Positions 20,094 to 33,237 of a DNA stretch of 64,000 nucleotides are shown here, one piece after another. The stretch is from positions 124,001 through 188,000 of the forward strand of contig CAJQUW010015597.1 in assembly GCA_907163375.1 (NCBI GenBank), written 5' to 3'. The notes beneath the pieces are model-generated. The model did not search any database and was not told where the DNA came from. It saw only the letters and a list, made by a program, of their open reading frames with translations. Within the stretch, counting starts at the first letter, position 1; each line of letters begins with the position of its first letter. The position numbers and the translations under genes were made by a program. This DNA is from Prostheceraeus crozeri (Eukaryota > Platyhelminthes > Polycladida > Euryleptidae).

Positions 20094-23000
20094 GTGAGGA
20101 CGATGTCCTTGACCTCCCCTCAGGACAGTCAAGTCCTCCACGATGAAGTGAATCATTTCTCCTCAACGCTTCTTGCCCCATGCATCCTCCCGATTGCTGT
20201 CGCTTGAATGAGGGAATGTTGTCTGTGGTAATTAGGAGGGTAGAGGCCGAACCCAGTAATCGAGGGAAGACCTGAAATTGAGCAGGAATTTTACTGAAAT
20301 ATGAAAGATACGTGAGGAAGAGTATTAATGTGCTCGTATAGGTATAACTTCGATTTCTGCTCTCACTTTAAAATCAAAATTAGTTAAACGCAAATATCGG
20401 ACTTAATAAAAAGTCCATGGTTGCATAACATGTGTGCATATATATTCAATTGTGGTAAAAATCTGTTTCATTTTCATTATTTTTGCCTGATTGTTTTGTC
20501 TAGACAAGAATGGACATATTGTAGAAATGTGTAACGGTACATTTGCGACTCGTATATGATGCTTATGACTATCTTGCTCACATAATGTAGCCTACATGCT
20601 TAATTTATCGTCATTCTTGAAGATAGTAGATTGCAGAAAATCGTCTTTCTTTAACGTTATTGAGTTTTCTATGAAATTTGCTTGAAATATTCATATTAAT
20701 TCTTTATATACTTCCTTCATCATGTGCGGCTTGTGTGGAGTTATACTAATTGTACAGCGTTGACCTCATTAGAGAAAAACATGGCATGCAAAAATCCTTT
20801 CTTCTATTGAGAAAATTGTGCATCAGAATCGCAATATGCTGTGCTATACTTCTTACGTTTTACAGTACGTATTGAAAACAAATGTTGGATCACTCTGAAA
20901 TTTAGTCTATAAAATTAGCACAGGAAATAGCGCAACATTTTGAAATTTGACCATTTCTGTATAACGTCAATCTTCAATAAGCATCAGTTTGCCACAATTT
21001 TCGAATTCTTGAAATCAGTTTTCTCCGAGCTCCGAAAATCGCTTCTATCAAGTACTTAGAAGGACGTGGTCAATCGGAAAAGTACCCAAATTGATAGAAT
21101 TCTGATTTTAGTGGTAGTCTATACCACATGCGATTGAACTTGAATTCCCAGAAAAAATAATCGTTATTGCGGTTGCAGTAATCAGATGAGAATTCATTCA
21201 AGTTCAGTATTATGTCAGTGGATTTAAGGTTGAAATGACGTCTCTATGGTTTTGGTTTAGTTTCTCAGATGTTGTCTGTTGATTTTTCGGTCGGAGGTCA
21301 TCAAGTGCATTTGCTTTAAGACAAAACAGGAAAACAAAGTTGAAATTCCTTGTGTGCAGAGAGTTCATCGTGTTTGTTTAAGGATATAACTCGACGATTG
21401 TACTCAAATATTTCACACGAAAATATTTTATACTATAAGTGAATGAAATGTGGTCGATCATTCCTCCAAACATTGGAAGGTATTTTTTGTACTGTATTGA
21501 TTTTCATATTACGGCACTTCTTTAAAGCAAAATCTAGTAAGTGTCGAGGAAACAGAAAGTGATTTCATCTGTGACTCACCACCCTTTTACTGAAGAGTTA
21601 AAATATCTGAGGAATGATAGGCAAACAACGCATTCGATCGCTATGCATCTGTCTAATTACACAAATCCTAATCCTCATTCTAGCTGTTTGCTTTATTCTT
21701 TACTCCATTTACAATATGTTTGTCCTTGTACATGTATTTACTCGTAGACGTAAATCTATTTGCATCTAATCACAATGCAATAAATTCTTTGCAACTGCAG
21801 ATTTACTTCAAAAATTGAAATTGAGATATTTTTCTACTAACTGCAACCCAAGTTGACTTTTCAATCATATGTAGGCTATTTGCTGACCACAATAAAATTC
21901 AAAATACATTTCGTATCTGATAAAAGATCTTGATTCGATATTGAAATGTGCGAAAAATTTGCTTCTCATTGCGCCTTTTAACAATACCTAATAATATCCC
22001 CATATAATACATTATGATTTCCCTTCTTTAATCACATAACTACATATTTTGAATTTGGTATTGCTCACTAAATGCCCATAATTTGGCATGAAGTCCACTT
22101 CGAAATTTCAAGATGGTGGATTTGCGTATGCTAAATCTTATTACACCAAACTACTACCTTTGGCATTTGACGAAGAGACTTGTTGCTTCTCCGAATCATG
22201 TTTAATCGACCTTCTCTTATGATTTAATGTTAAGAAATATCAAAATCAGAATTGCTTCAGTTTTGAATCAAATTCATTGCATTTACAATCAAGAAATCTT
22301 TTAAACCTGAAGCATCGAATCATTGATATACAATGTTGGAAAGAAGAATTCTATCTCTTGATATCTGTTTTGATGTCAACTATAAAGAATGTGATGACAG
22401 CATCATCGATAAACAGCTACAATGTACAATCTCTTCCTATTCCTGATGCGATCTCCAATGTAATCATGAAGTGACAAAAATCAACATAACTCAATCTTCA
22501 AGGTATTCCTTTACAAGATGTCGAAAAACTGATGATAACTCTCGCCTACACATTTTGAATTCAACAACATCTATGAGCAAATCAAAAGCCTCCCTGTGGG
22601 ATTATCTACATCCAACATTCTAGCTATTTTATTCATGGACACTTTTGAAAAAAGATCATTGATAAATTTCGACATATCGCCACTTTTCAAAATATTCGTG
22701 GAGGATTGTTTCGCTTAAGTCAATGACGAAAGCTAAGCCAATGAACTGCCTCATCATCTATTCCCTACATGGAAATATATTGTTCTAGATCGAATTACCT
22801 GATGCCGACAACAGCTTAATCAAACTTGGCTTTAAAGTTTCACTCATTGATTTTCAAAATTAGCACAAAATTTGAATTTTTTAAGAAATTGCATGAAAAG
22901 TGCACATATGTTTATGCATTGCAATTCTCATGCACCTCAAACAAGACTGAAGTGAAAGCTAAAAGTATGAAATGAAAGAGGCAAATCGAAAAAACATGAA

Positions 23001-24873
23001 AATGTAACAAGCTCTAATCAAATAGAATCAAGAATTTGTTAACCTGAAATGATGCTTAAAGAAAAGAAAGCATTATACTTGCTATTTCTTTAATCAAATT
23101 TGTCACATGCAGTTGTGCATGTAAATCAAACGATTCTTCAATGGCACGTATTTCTGATGAAATTGTAAAGTTATTTCTACGAATATTCTGAAAAAAAAGA
23201 AATTCTTCTTTTTTCGGAATGTCATTTTCTGCTTAATCTCCATTGCAGGCTTCTGGTTAACCTACTGCACATTTCGTTGCGCTCTATTAACATCGTATAT
23301 TTCTACATAGCAGTTTCAAGTCCATCTCTAGAATATTGTCAGTGTGGAGAGAAACATAGCCGATTGATTCTACATGCATAGCATATTGCAAAAATGTTGC
23401 CACTTGCTGTTAAAAGTTTTTATTTCGATAATGAGTCGCAAGTATGCGCTCATACTACAGTACGTGACTTCTCGGCATCATGCCATCATGCCTTCTCGGC
23501 ATCATTTTGACATCATGCTTTGGCAACAGTTTCCCTTCGTCATTCTATTCTGCCTCTATCACATTTTTACTGACTGTCCACTTAATGAAGTCCATTCACT
23601 ATTCCTAAATCGCTATCACTGAATTCAGCACAAGTAATAATGTCCATTCTGGAAATTCATTTGTTTTTTTAAAAATGTTTACATTTATTTCATTACATTT
23701 TAGGTTTTACAGAGTATGAGAGAAAGAGCGTTACTTTCTTGTTCTGTCTAAGTCTAAGAATTAAATTCGAACGTATCAGTTCTCACTTTGAGGGATTTTG
23801 ACCTGTGAGTCTTTTAGTGCTCTCGACAGACAATTTAGAATCATTCTGTTTTTTATTGAAAGTTTTACAACTCAAAAACTCGATAGTACTTTATGTGTGT
23901 TTGTTTACATCTAAGTTAAATTATGTTACTCCTCAGGTTAAAAGTACTTGTAAAGCTTTTTTGCATTGAAGTCATGAAACGCGTGAACTTAGAATTTGTG
24001 AATATCGAGAAGCCGTATGAAACTCGATAATTTTGCTCAACTTCGTTTTTCTTTCAGGCAGCTGGGGAGTGTATATTCTAAAAGATTTTAGGAACTGCTT
24101 TAAACATGAGTTCAGCAAGCTCTTAATTTTAGCGCATAAAACATTGAAGGAACCGAAATGCGACTTATTGATGGAGTCCCTTATGCTGCCCTTGAAAGAA
24201 AGAAAGATTGTAAAATATATAAACGGTTTTATCTAAAATTGTAAAAGATGATCGTGTGCCTTTCCTTCTGTGAATGGCAGTATGGTTAATTTGTTCAATT
24301 ACTTTTTTTCTAGTTCGGTATCTCAAGAGTTTTGAGTGCCAATGATATTAACCCATCATTTGTCAGTTTTTTATCACACGTGATTCATCGGTTAATTGAT
24401 CAATGATCTATATTAGCTATCAGAAGATCATGGTTTCAAATGTAATCACAAATCAAAGAATCATCGGGACGGAAGGACCTAGATCCCAACGTAGAAGTCA
24501 TGACTCAAAGAAATTAGCCATTTACTCCTTTGTCTGAACTTGACGCTAGTAATCGACTAAGGAGTTCAGAACAAAAATGATCAAAGTTGTCAAAACTCAT
24601 GGAGAAGATGTAAAGATGCAGATAATCTAACTGTAGACTAGTCGAATTCATGAGAGCTTCTATATGTAAATAAGTAATACAGATTCCGTAAGTAGATAAG
24701 TATATATAAATATACTAAGCTTCATGCTTATGTTCGTGACGAAAATAAACTTTAAGACCCTGTCATTTCTGACAAAAGCATTTTCTGATATCAACACTTC
24801 ATGGAATGTTGAAGCCTACCTCAGTCAATATCAGACATGACCGGAGTTTAGCTTCTGTTTTATTTGTGATCTA
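20094..24873 (+). other. TIA1-like gene, long intron (left part)
   Basis: AT-rich sequence between the two matched exons, starting with a GTGAGG donor. I see no further exon, RNA gene or transposon in this part. Frames at 21541, 22277 and 23374 lack recognisable content. Confidence 0.5.
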
Positions 24874-25771
24874 TACCTTTTTCCACTCTAATTAACAGTT
24901 GTTCCGTTCTATTCAAAACCTGTTCCATTCAATTTAAAAATGTTCTATTCAGTTGAAAGCCTGTCCCATTCAATTTAAAAATTTTCTACTCAGTTTAAAA
25001 CCTGTCCCATTCAATTTAAAAATGTTCAATTCAGTTTAAAGCCTGTCCCATTCAATTTAAAAATGTTCTACTCAGTTTAAAAATTGTCCCATTCAATTTA
25101 AAACCTGTTCCATTCAGTTTAAAACATTCAGTTAAGAACGATCTCCATTCTACTACAAAAACAAAATGACATAGAAACAATCAATGATATAATATTTCAT
25201 GATATACTTATGTGCAACATAGAATTTGATGAATAAATAATACGGATAATAATACCTCATAATAAGAGGATCATAAGAAAACAATAAACAATGAAATATT
25301 TTATTTTAAAAGTGTTCATCAATTCACCAATGTAACACCGTATTGTAAGTCTTGTCGGAGCGGAGCGTTGAAAGCCACATTCGATAACTACATCATCACA
25401 TTATCGGATGAAATGAGTCATTCTTAAAAATCGAACAATGGCAAAAGTAAGAATCTTTAGATCGGTTTAACGCGCCATCCCATGCATCATACACGCACAC
25501 ACTTTTTGAGTGCGCGATCCACACGTTTTTATGCTAAGATGCTCGCTCGCTCCGTGTGTTTGGTATGAATAGCAGGAGATAATATCAAGTGCTGAGTTAG
25601 TCTATTTCATTTGCTAAAGTTTCTCGAAGTATACGAAGACGAAATCATGAACGGCTCAGGTAATCTGACCCAAAGTGAATGCAGAATTTGAACTGAATAG
25701 AGCATTTTTAAATAGAATGGAACAGGTTTTAAATAGAACAGAACAACTTTTAATTAGAATGGAAAAAGGTG
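24874..25771. mobile_element. TA-flanked MITE with terminal inverted repeats built of about 20-bp tandem units
   Basis: The left end reads TACCTTTTTCCACTCTAATT and the right end, read inward, reads CACCTTTTTCCATTCTAATT. The inverted match continues for about 83 bp with few mismatches (24874-24956 against 25689-25771). TA lies outside both ends. The arms consist largely of alternating about 20-bp units such as TGTTCCATTCAATTTAAAAA. The left arm has expanded to roughly a dozen units (to about 25130); the right arm has about four. The interior (25143-25680) has no coding capacity I can see. A TA target and long inverted repeats suggest mobilisation by a Tc1/mariner-type transposase, but this is inference. 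Confidence 0.72.
24898..25130 (+). repeat. Tandem array of about 20-bp units in the MITE left arm
   Basis: Alternating variants of TGTCCCATTCAATTTAAAAA and TGTTCTACTCAGTTTAAAAC, around twelve units with a higher-order period near 40 bp. Inverted copies of the same unit occur at about 25689-25760. Confidence 0.85.
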
Positions 25772-26361
25772 TAGACTCAAAAACATGTAATTTGTACGTG
25801 ACGCTAAAAACTACATGGCTTTCGAGTATTATGTGTTCGCAACGCATTTGTTCCAAAACTAAATAATAGACGAACTTCCCTCGGAAAATTGATGATGATG
25901 ATGATGGGCACATTTTGTGGTGCAACATCATTCGTCTTTATCAATCATTTAATTACGACCGATTCATTGCACCACTTTAAATTTTCACTACCCCTGTAAA
26001 GATGATTTCTACCCTATGATGTCTTGTCCTAACTTTGTAAATAAGGAAAAATTCTAAATAACTGAATTTTAGTTGTTGGTGCCCATGGAATTGCCCACAT
26101 GCTTATTTCGCTGTAAATATCATCAAATACTGATAATGACGATGCAAAATAAGACCAATGGAGAGTAGCACTCCACTGTCAAGTTGATGGCTTTCTATTG
26201 AAAAAATTATTAAACGCGCAAATATCGTAAGTTCAAGCGTTCTTTGGCCTTTTAGATGCGTCAAGTGCATTATGTCATGTAAATAGAATAATCAAGTAAT
26301 ATTATTTATATTAATAGAAAAGCAATTATAACAAAAGTAGGAGATAAGGAAAAAATCAAGG

Positions 26362-27185
26362 TCAGGCTGCCTTAGCACCGGCTAGGCTAACACTTAGGGT
26401 GTTACCCCTGTCAATGGCGATGCCGATCCGCTGTTTCAGCCAAAAAGTTTCTCGTGGCTCACCTGTGGCCTCTGAAATATGACTGCCGATATACTTGATG
26501 AAAAAAATAATGCAGTTACCGTGTACGTCGGACGTTTCTATGGCCACTGGTTGGAATTGGTATAGGCCATTCAATTCTGCATATTTGCGTCGTTTTGATG
26601 TTTTTACGGAAGCAGCTGCGGAATCGGTCTCCAATAACGAGTTAATTACATTGGATGCCGCAAAAGTGTCTACACAAGTGAAATCCCAAACAGCCGGGTT
26701 GCCGCATCGCAGTGGGAATGTAATAATAATAATAATAATAATGCTATATTTCAAATATTACATAGCGGTATTTGACAAAAAACAAACTCGCAACAATTCA
26801 AGAAAATGGTGAAAATCTTACAAATGACTGACTGTACAATCTTGATTTACGACGTAAAGGAAGTAAAGCTCTAGAATGTCTGGTGTTACAGGTTTCAGAG
26901 CGAATTTCAAAGAATTCGCAGAGAACTAGCCATCCCATCAGGCCGCTTATCATCACTTCGACTCAGGCCAACAGGCTCGAGAACTGACAGGATCCCTGCC
27001 GAAAGAGGCGCTCGGCGAAGTATATCACTGACTTCGGAATGTCTTGGGCTCTACCAGAGTTGTAGCGGCAGGACAAGGGATGGCAGATCCAAACAGTCGA
27101 CCATACCTCCACATCGACACTTGTGTGGAGCGCACAACGGAGCCAATTCTCTGGGCATTAGCTATCCGAAATGCATTATCTTCCA
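26362..27185 (-). pseudogene. C-terminal relic of a non-LTR retrotransposon ORF
   Basis: The minus-strand frame 26362-26754 contains NPAVWDFTCVDTFAASNV, later KRRKYAELNGLYQFQPVAIE and QRIGIAIDRGN. This resembles a tail found after the RT in some invertebrate non-LTR elements, with D-x-T-x-x-D-T-x-A-x-S, K-x-x-K-Y-x-x-L and I-Q-R-G-N boxes. Further upstream on the same strand, other frames give DDKRPDGM (near 26940) and a CRCGGMVD-like piece (near 27110), as in the Cys/His and KRPDG boxes that precede this tail. Frameshifts, a stop and an AAT microsatellite interrupt the copy. It lies antisense inside the TIA1-like intron. The family name is uncertain. Confidence 0.65.
26721..26742 (+). repeat. 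(AAT)n microsatellite
   Basis: About seven uninterrupted AAT units, embedded in the retrotransposon relic. Confidence 0.9.
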
Positions 27186-30100
27186 AATGAGTGCTTAATG
27201 ATGAAATAGGGAAGGCATTTAGCTAAGCACCAGATTCCGGACATTTCTCTGCAAGCAAACAATCTCTGCAGTCTGCCTGGTTTGCATTTTCCAACAGATT
27301 ATTGAAAATCTCAATTTGACAAATGCAGTCCCAGGATTTTTGATAATAAAATTGATAATCAAATTAATCAGTTGCATTCCATTCTCAGTTGAAAAGTGGC
27401 AGCAGTCCTCAATAGCAGCACAACTCCCTTTTTTTATATGTAGTCATGTCCGTAGTAACCTTGAAACTTTAAACTTTCATAACTTGAAAAGGAAGGATAT
27501 TGAAAAGTTTAATTCAAAGTAGTGAAAATGTTTTGGTTAGCAGATAGTTTTGACAAATGAGTGAATAAGATTTCATTCAAATTATGGACGATGAGCGAAC
27601 AAACGAGAGGGAAAAGCAAATACATATGTGATCACTGAATGAATGAACAAGTAGATATATTATAATTCATTTCCAGTCAGGGAATACACAGACAACCTTC
27701 TAAATAACTTGTAAAAGATGGGTTAGATCATGAGTAAGAATTGAGCAACAATAGAAAGTCGTCTCACAAATCCAATATTTCTCTCTACCTTTTGTTTGCT
27801 TTTCTTCTAACTGAATGCTGCAGAACTGGCAAAGTGATTGTGTGGTTGCAAATACAACATGTTGGCGATGCACCACTCGTTATGTTTTCTCACGAAAAAG
27901 AACAAATCGATCGCTTCTTCTGCACAAATCCTGCTTAGTTAACAAGTTTGCTTGATAAAGCCATGGAATGTCAAGTACTCCGACAAAGTACGAAGTGTAC
28001 GGCATGCATTCTGAGATAAGCATTCATTAAGATAAAAGGACACAAATTTATCATGACTCAAAGATCACACGACGCCACTAGCACACATGGAGATCGATGT
28101 GCAGAGATATCAAGATAGATATAAATCAAACCTTGCTTAAGTGGTGCTCATCTCTCACGTTGATGTGTATGAAATGTGACTGCAGTTTTTGGACAAACCT
28201 TAGAAACTATGCTCTGTATATTTTAGGCGATAATAAGACCGCATTCACTTAAACTTAACACTGCACACAATGGGCAAAATCATCAAGGCGACAGTAGGCA
28301 TTTCATTAGTTTGATTCATTGAATCAATAATTTGATGTCCGAAAAATTTCAAAATGACTTTTCAATTTTCATATGTAGATGTAGTTTGTAGATGAATAAA
28401 TTTTTCACATCTGCAAGCGGAGTTGCATGTAATAGTTGGAATAGTTGGTGATCATCCGATATTTTCATAAATTCTCGTGCGTGTTCATCAAATAGGCTTC
28501 TTTTTCAAAATGTCAAAACATCTGTAGAAGGCGTAGACGATGCATGCACTACAGCCTATCAACGTGATAGTTTAGAAACAGTCAGATGTACAATCATAAT
28601 TCAGACTGGTTAATTGCGAGTGCTTTCTCAACTCTACTCGGGCAGTTTATTAAACTGAACGATTGTGAATCTAATTATCGTCGTTTTAAAGAATTGCGAT
28701 GTTTGATGACTGAGAAGCTGCTAATCCATCGAGTTTAACATCTGTAGCCTTTTTCGATTCCATTGTCATAGTACGTTGTTCTATGCCTGATCACGTGATC
28801 GCCGTAATGATTGATTCCTAACTGATTTCTGCGCTGATAAAGACTCGGGATGGGGACGGGAGATGGAAAAAGCCAGTAACGTTGTGGTATAGACATTAGT
28901 AATGGCTGCTAATGGATTGTACTCGTCACAGTCAGGAGGAATACCGAGTTATTCCAGCAGTCATCTGTGTCCCACAGTTAGCCGACGTTTGAAATTGATG
29001 AGATGCCTTCCTCGGTCAGGGAAGTCTCAGAACATTGAGGATTTGACAGAAGGAAAGATAGCGATCTCTCTTACTGATGTTGTGATGAGTTGTCGGTTGA
29101 TGTTTGATGTTTGACTGGAGTCGATGCATGGTTTGCTTTCTGCTTGGTCATCGTTTCAACATTGATATTTACTTTGCACGGCATCATCATTTGTGCACTT
29201 TATTGGATATGTTCAACGAATGAAAATAAACTGAGTAAACTATAACGACTTTCAATCAATGAAATGAACTTTCAACGCCCTTAGATAAAAGGTCGTTCTT
29301 TCTTATCTATAGATCATCATTCTCCGAAGACATATCATCATCAACATCGGCGATCACATAAGTTCCATAGAACAGAACTCTTTTAGATCTAATAGTTACT
29401 GAACATTACTACCGTATAAATCATTCATTACGAGTATCATCATTAAAAACACTTAACACAAATCGTTGAACTCCTACTATGTCTTTAGCTTCTACGACTT
29501 TTTAATATGTAAAAGTGACATTTCCTCGTTTGCAAATCAAAAAATTTAATCAATTCATGGCCATAATTTTGATGCAGTATGCCATCAGATCATGAAGTCA
29601 TATGCTTATTTACATTGATCAATAAACACATCACATTTGGCAAGCATCATTGTAGCGGTTAACATATTTTTTTGATTCAATTATCACAAATCAAAAATTG
29701 CTGTTAACATGACGATACATATATGCCTAACACGTATTACATGATGTAACATGAACCGGAAGATATTCCAGGCAAAAAATTTTGGGAATAGACTAAGCAA
29801 TTCTCGCTTAATGGAGGAGAAACGCAGAGAATATTAATATTTGCTGTCACTTCAATTTGCTGCCATTGGGATTCACATGCATTTTCATTGACATTTTTTG
29901 TTGATAAAATCAATAGGATAGATCTTGGCAGATGCTGAGGTTCGTACTACCCACAGGGTGCACAAAGAAATACAACATTCTATGAAAGTCTGACTTTTTG
30001 CTTTAAAAGCAATTTGTATGGATAGGGAGTGTTTGCCTCAGAGAATGGGTAGTATACACGTATGTCGAATCAAATCATTTACGGTAACCTTGATAAGCAT

Positions 30101-31801
30101 CAACCTTTCTGGTTACTGCACTAGAACTGTAAAACTATTTTTTCGAAATGCAACTGTCTTAATTTATTGGCAGACGATTTCACTGATAGATTTCACAGTT
30201 CTGGTCCTTTTATTTCATGAACAATTCGCGGTTGCCATCAACATTGGCATTTTTTACTGTTCGATATACTTCATAAATTCAGTTATAGAAATAGAGATGA
30301 TGCATGCGAAAATGTGTAACGATATGAATGTACCTTTTGAATTACATTGAAATCTGTCATCTAGCATGTAATCCCTACATTTCATAAGTTTCAATTCATT
30401 CAAAGTAATCTTTCAGATATGGTAACTTACGATAAGAGTTTTCGAACATGATGTTTGCAATCATTTATTCAAATAACTTAAAGTAGAGATACCATAAACA
30501 GCAGATTCGTTGTGGGTTAACGATTAAAATTATCGTGTCCTACATGCGAAGCCACAAAACAGAAGCGGAGAAAGCGAACCTTCTGTCTTAATAGATGACT
30601 TGATAATTTTCACGACATTCATATTTCATTTTACCATCTGAAAATATATAGCGCTTGCAAATATGCAACGCATATTCATTTATAATTTACAAAACTAGGA
30701 ATGGGACATTGTTCATAGTGTTAATATATTTTCTACATGGAGAATAGATTTCAAGTCTTCTTGATATCTATTTCAAAAGACATTTCAATAGATTTCACGT
30801 CGATCATCATAATCGTGAAATTAAGCTCTCTAAATGTGATCAAAATATGTTGCACAGTCTAAAGCAGAGATTACTCAAATTGCACGCTTTTGCCTGCGCT
30901 TTCACAGCCATACTGGTTTGTTAACTTTAATGAGGAGGTCCTTTTTTGCTCTAGGAAATAGTTATTAAAGTTTATGTCGCAACAAGCACAAGTATATTGA
31001 TGTTTCTACAGAATGATTGTTCAGATCCCTGACTGCAGTGACTTTTCATTCATTTTTGTCTATGTTGGAGTTATGTGATGATTTGAGGCGAGAGGTGCAT
31101 AATGAAAATGAACAAATGCACAAATGTCTACCAAAAGTTATAATGCGAAAATATTTTACAGATTTTTTTATCGATGAGGACGTTTATCGGAAAGACGTTT
31201 TGCACTGAGTCTTTGGTCACTATCGTTAAAATTGGGCTTAATTTCTTTCGGGGTAGTAATAGCGCTTCGTTCATTTTCATCAGATCTAATTTGTCTATCT
31301 TTAGGAAATTATGACTCCCATAGGAAATAGGCATAAACTAAAAACGTTTAAAACCAAATGGAGTTGTTGTCTCCTGCTATCCGAGTCACGATGGCGGCTG
31401 CTAAAAGTACTGTCAAATTTTTACTACTGTTCTTGATGCTAACTCATCATTGCAATATTGAATACAAATATTATCAAGCACTTAAGAGCCTCCTACTACA
31501 TTTGCTGCTTTTAAAATCAACTTTATTGTATCATTTACTGTTCTCGCAACAAAACTTCTAAATTGATGTCCAATTATATTCATGAAGCACTAAATACTGA
31601 AATGACTGCTCATTATTATAAAGGTGAGTAACTTTTTTCCGTGACACTAATCATGCAGTAATAGCGTTTTCTCTTTACTGCTGATATCGGTAGGCTTTGT
31701 TTGTTGAAATCTGAGCATCGTGTCGTACCACTCTTATTGTTTACTTATTTCATATTATTTTAACTACCTGAGACATCATCAATTCATCAATTTTGTTGCA
31801 G
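27186..31801 (+). other. TIA1-like gene, long intron (right part)
   Basis: AT-rich intron sequence ending in a strong acceptor, TTTTGTTGCAG, at 31801. A frame at 28902-29114 starting MAANGLYSSQSGG is slightly unusual in composition but has no recognisable domain or convincing splice context. No other feature is seen. Confidence 0.45.
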
Positions 31802-31947
31802 GCCCTGGTGACCACTCCGTTTGGTTTTTACAACCAATTACCGTATGCCTACAACCAAACCGCATCAGCGCTCAGCTACCTTCAGTCTCCCCAACTCAAC
31901 TACGCTGCAAGCAATTTTGCAGCCACCGCGGCAGCCAACTACCAGAA
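31802..31947 (+). CDS. TIA1: TIA-1/TIAR-like protein, exon encoding part of the N/Q/Y-rich C-terminal tail
   Basis: The exon lies between a canonical acceptor (TTTTGTTGCAG) and a consensus donor (GTAAGT at 31948). In phase 0 it encodes 48 full codons plus two bases, opening ALVTTPFGFYNQLPYAYNQ and ending ATAAANYQ. The start phase matches the end of the RRM3 exon, and the same strand carries both. The low-complexity content, rich in Ala, Asn, Gln and Tyr, fits the aggregation-prone tail that follows RRM3 in TIA-1 and TIAR and drives stress-granule assembly. The other frames contain stops or less plausible sequence. Assignment rests on splice sites, phase, composition and position rather than a conserved motif. 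The next exon should start by completing an AAN codon and was not found. Confidence 0.7.
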
Positions 31948-32403
31948 GTAAGTGACAACGTTACGTGTACATGGTGGCTCTCTTTGTTTCTTCACTATCT
32001 TCTCATCCATTGTCATGTGAGTCGTTCTTGTTGTTGCTGTGTGATGCGCATTTACCACTAACAATATGTATGCAAAAGTTAAAATGGCGGCGTAGTGGAA
32101 GACAAGGAGATGCACTGTACAGCCGCAAAGATAATCTACCGGCAGAAATTCCAGATCAACTTTCTGTTTGTTCAGATCCCTTAAATGAAAGATTGGTGTT
32201 TAAATTTCAGTGAGGCTTCATAGTATTCGTAAATAGACTAATCTTAACTTTCTGAACTTAATAAATAAGAAATGTGTAACTAAAAGTGTGACATGTAAAA
32301 ACAATGAATGAACACAATTCCTCTTTAAAGCTTTCGCAACAATTTACAAAAGATGATGGAGATGTACATGCATAATGTATATACAGTAGACATGGCCCAT
32401 AGC
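31948..32403 (+). other. Start of the next TIA1-like intron
   Basis: Begins with the GTAAGT donor. No exon is seen. Confidence 0.4.
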
Positions 32404-33231
32404 AAGGTTGGGCCAAAACTTGGGTCAAAGCCCAAGTTTCAATAAATGAGCAGAATCAAGTAAACGAAGTGCATTATTTGTACTTTGTGCTGACATGAAG
32501 ATTCTTCTATAGGCCCAAATTCCTATTGGCCCCATGAGAAGTGTGGTATTAGTGTGAAACGATTTATTATTGCAATAATTGTAATTAGTAGCCTAAGTAC
32601 ATGTATTACGTCATAAAGTTTTCTTTTGATTTAACTTACACTGATATACTGACTAATTGAAGAAGATCTTTGACTTAATTATGATAGAGTTACACATTGC
32701 TCATAGCAAAGCAATTGTTTTCATTTTATCATTCAGAAATATAAACAGACTTAATAAATGACAGCTGCGTAGTGAGTGCATGGTTAAACATATTTAGAAT
32801 GCAAAATTGGAATGAATTCATTTTTGCATAAATGTCGGCTATCGCAGAATGTTTAAGGGTGTGAAGATGACTGCGAAGGCATAAAATATATGAAATATGT
32901 AAAAATTCAATATGCACAAATGCAGCAAAATACATGCAAACTTGCAACAAATACAATATGTACGAACTTTCAATGCGCGGCATTGTCAAGCCCAAAATGT
33001 AACATCCAATTATCACAAGCATTTCATTTTTTGAAATATTCTGATAATTGAGTGGAATTTTGATTAAAAAAATCAGAACCTCATGCTCTTATCATTTGTA
33101 GTTCTCCTAAGATTCGAATCAAAATATCAATTTAATAACTTGATTTGCATAGATCCTATGTGCAGCATTAATAGTGCAGCAGACCCAAGTTTCGTATAGA
33201 AAACCCAAGTTTTGTATCACTTACCCTCCCT
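32404..33231. mobile_element. Possible short DNA transposon flanked by CATAGC
   Basis: CATAGC occurs at 32398-32403 and again at 33232-33237. Inside, the left end carries CAAAACTTGGGTC and the right end carries the inverted CAAAACTTGGGTT, and further CCCAAGTTT words repeat near both ends. The outermost bases match poorly, so both the boundaries and the element itself are uncertain. No coding capacity is seen. Confidence 0.35.
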
Positions 33232-33237
33232 CATAGC

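Noticed and set aside
26495..26812. 105-codon + strand frame
   Set aside because: It is the antisense shadow of the better-supported minus-strand retrotransposon tail.
28902..29114. Frame beginning MAANGLYSSQSGG as an alternative exon of the TIA1-like gene
   Set aside because: No convincing acceptor and donor with matching phase, and no similarity I can name.
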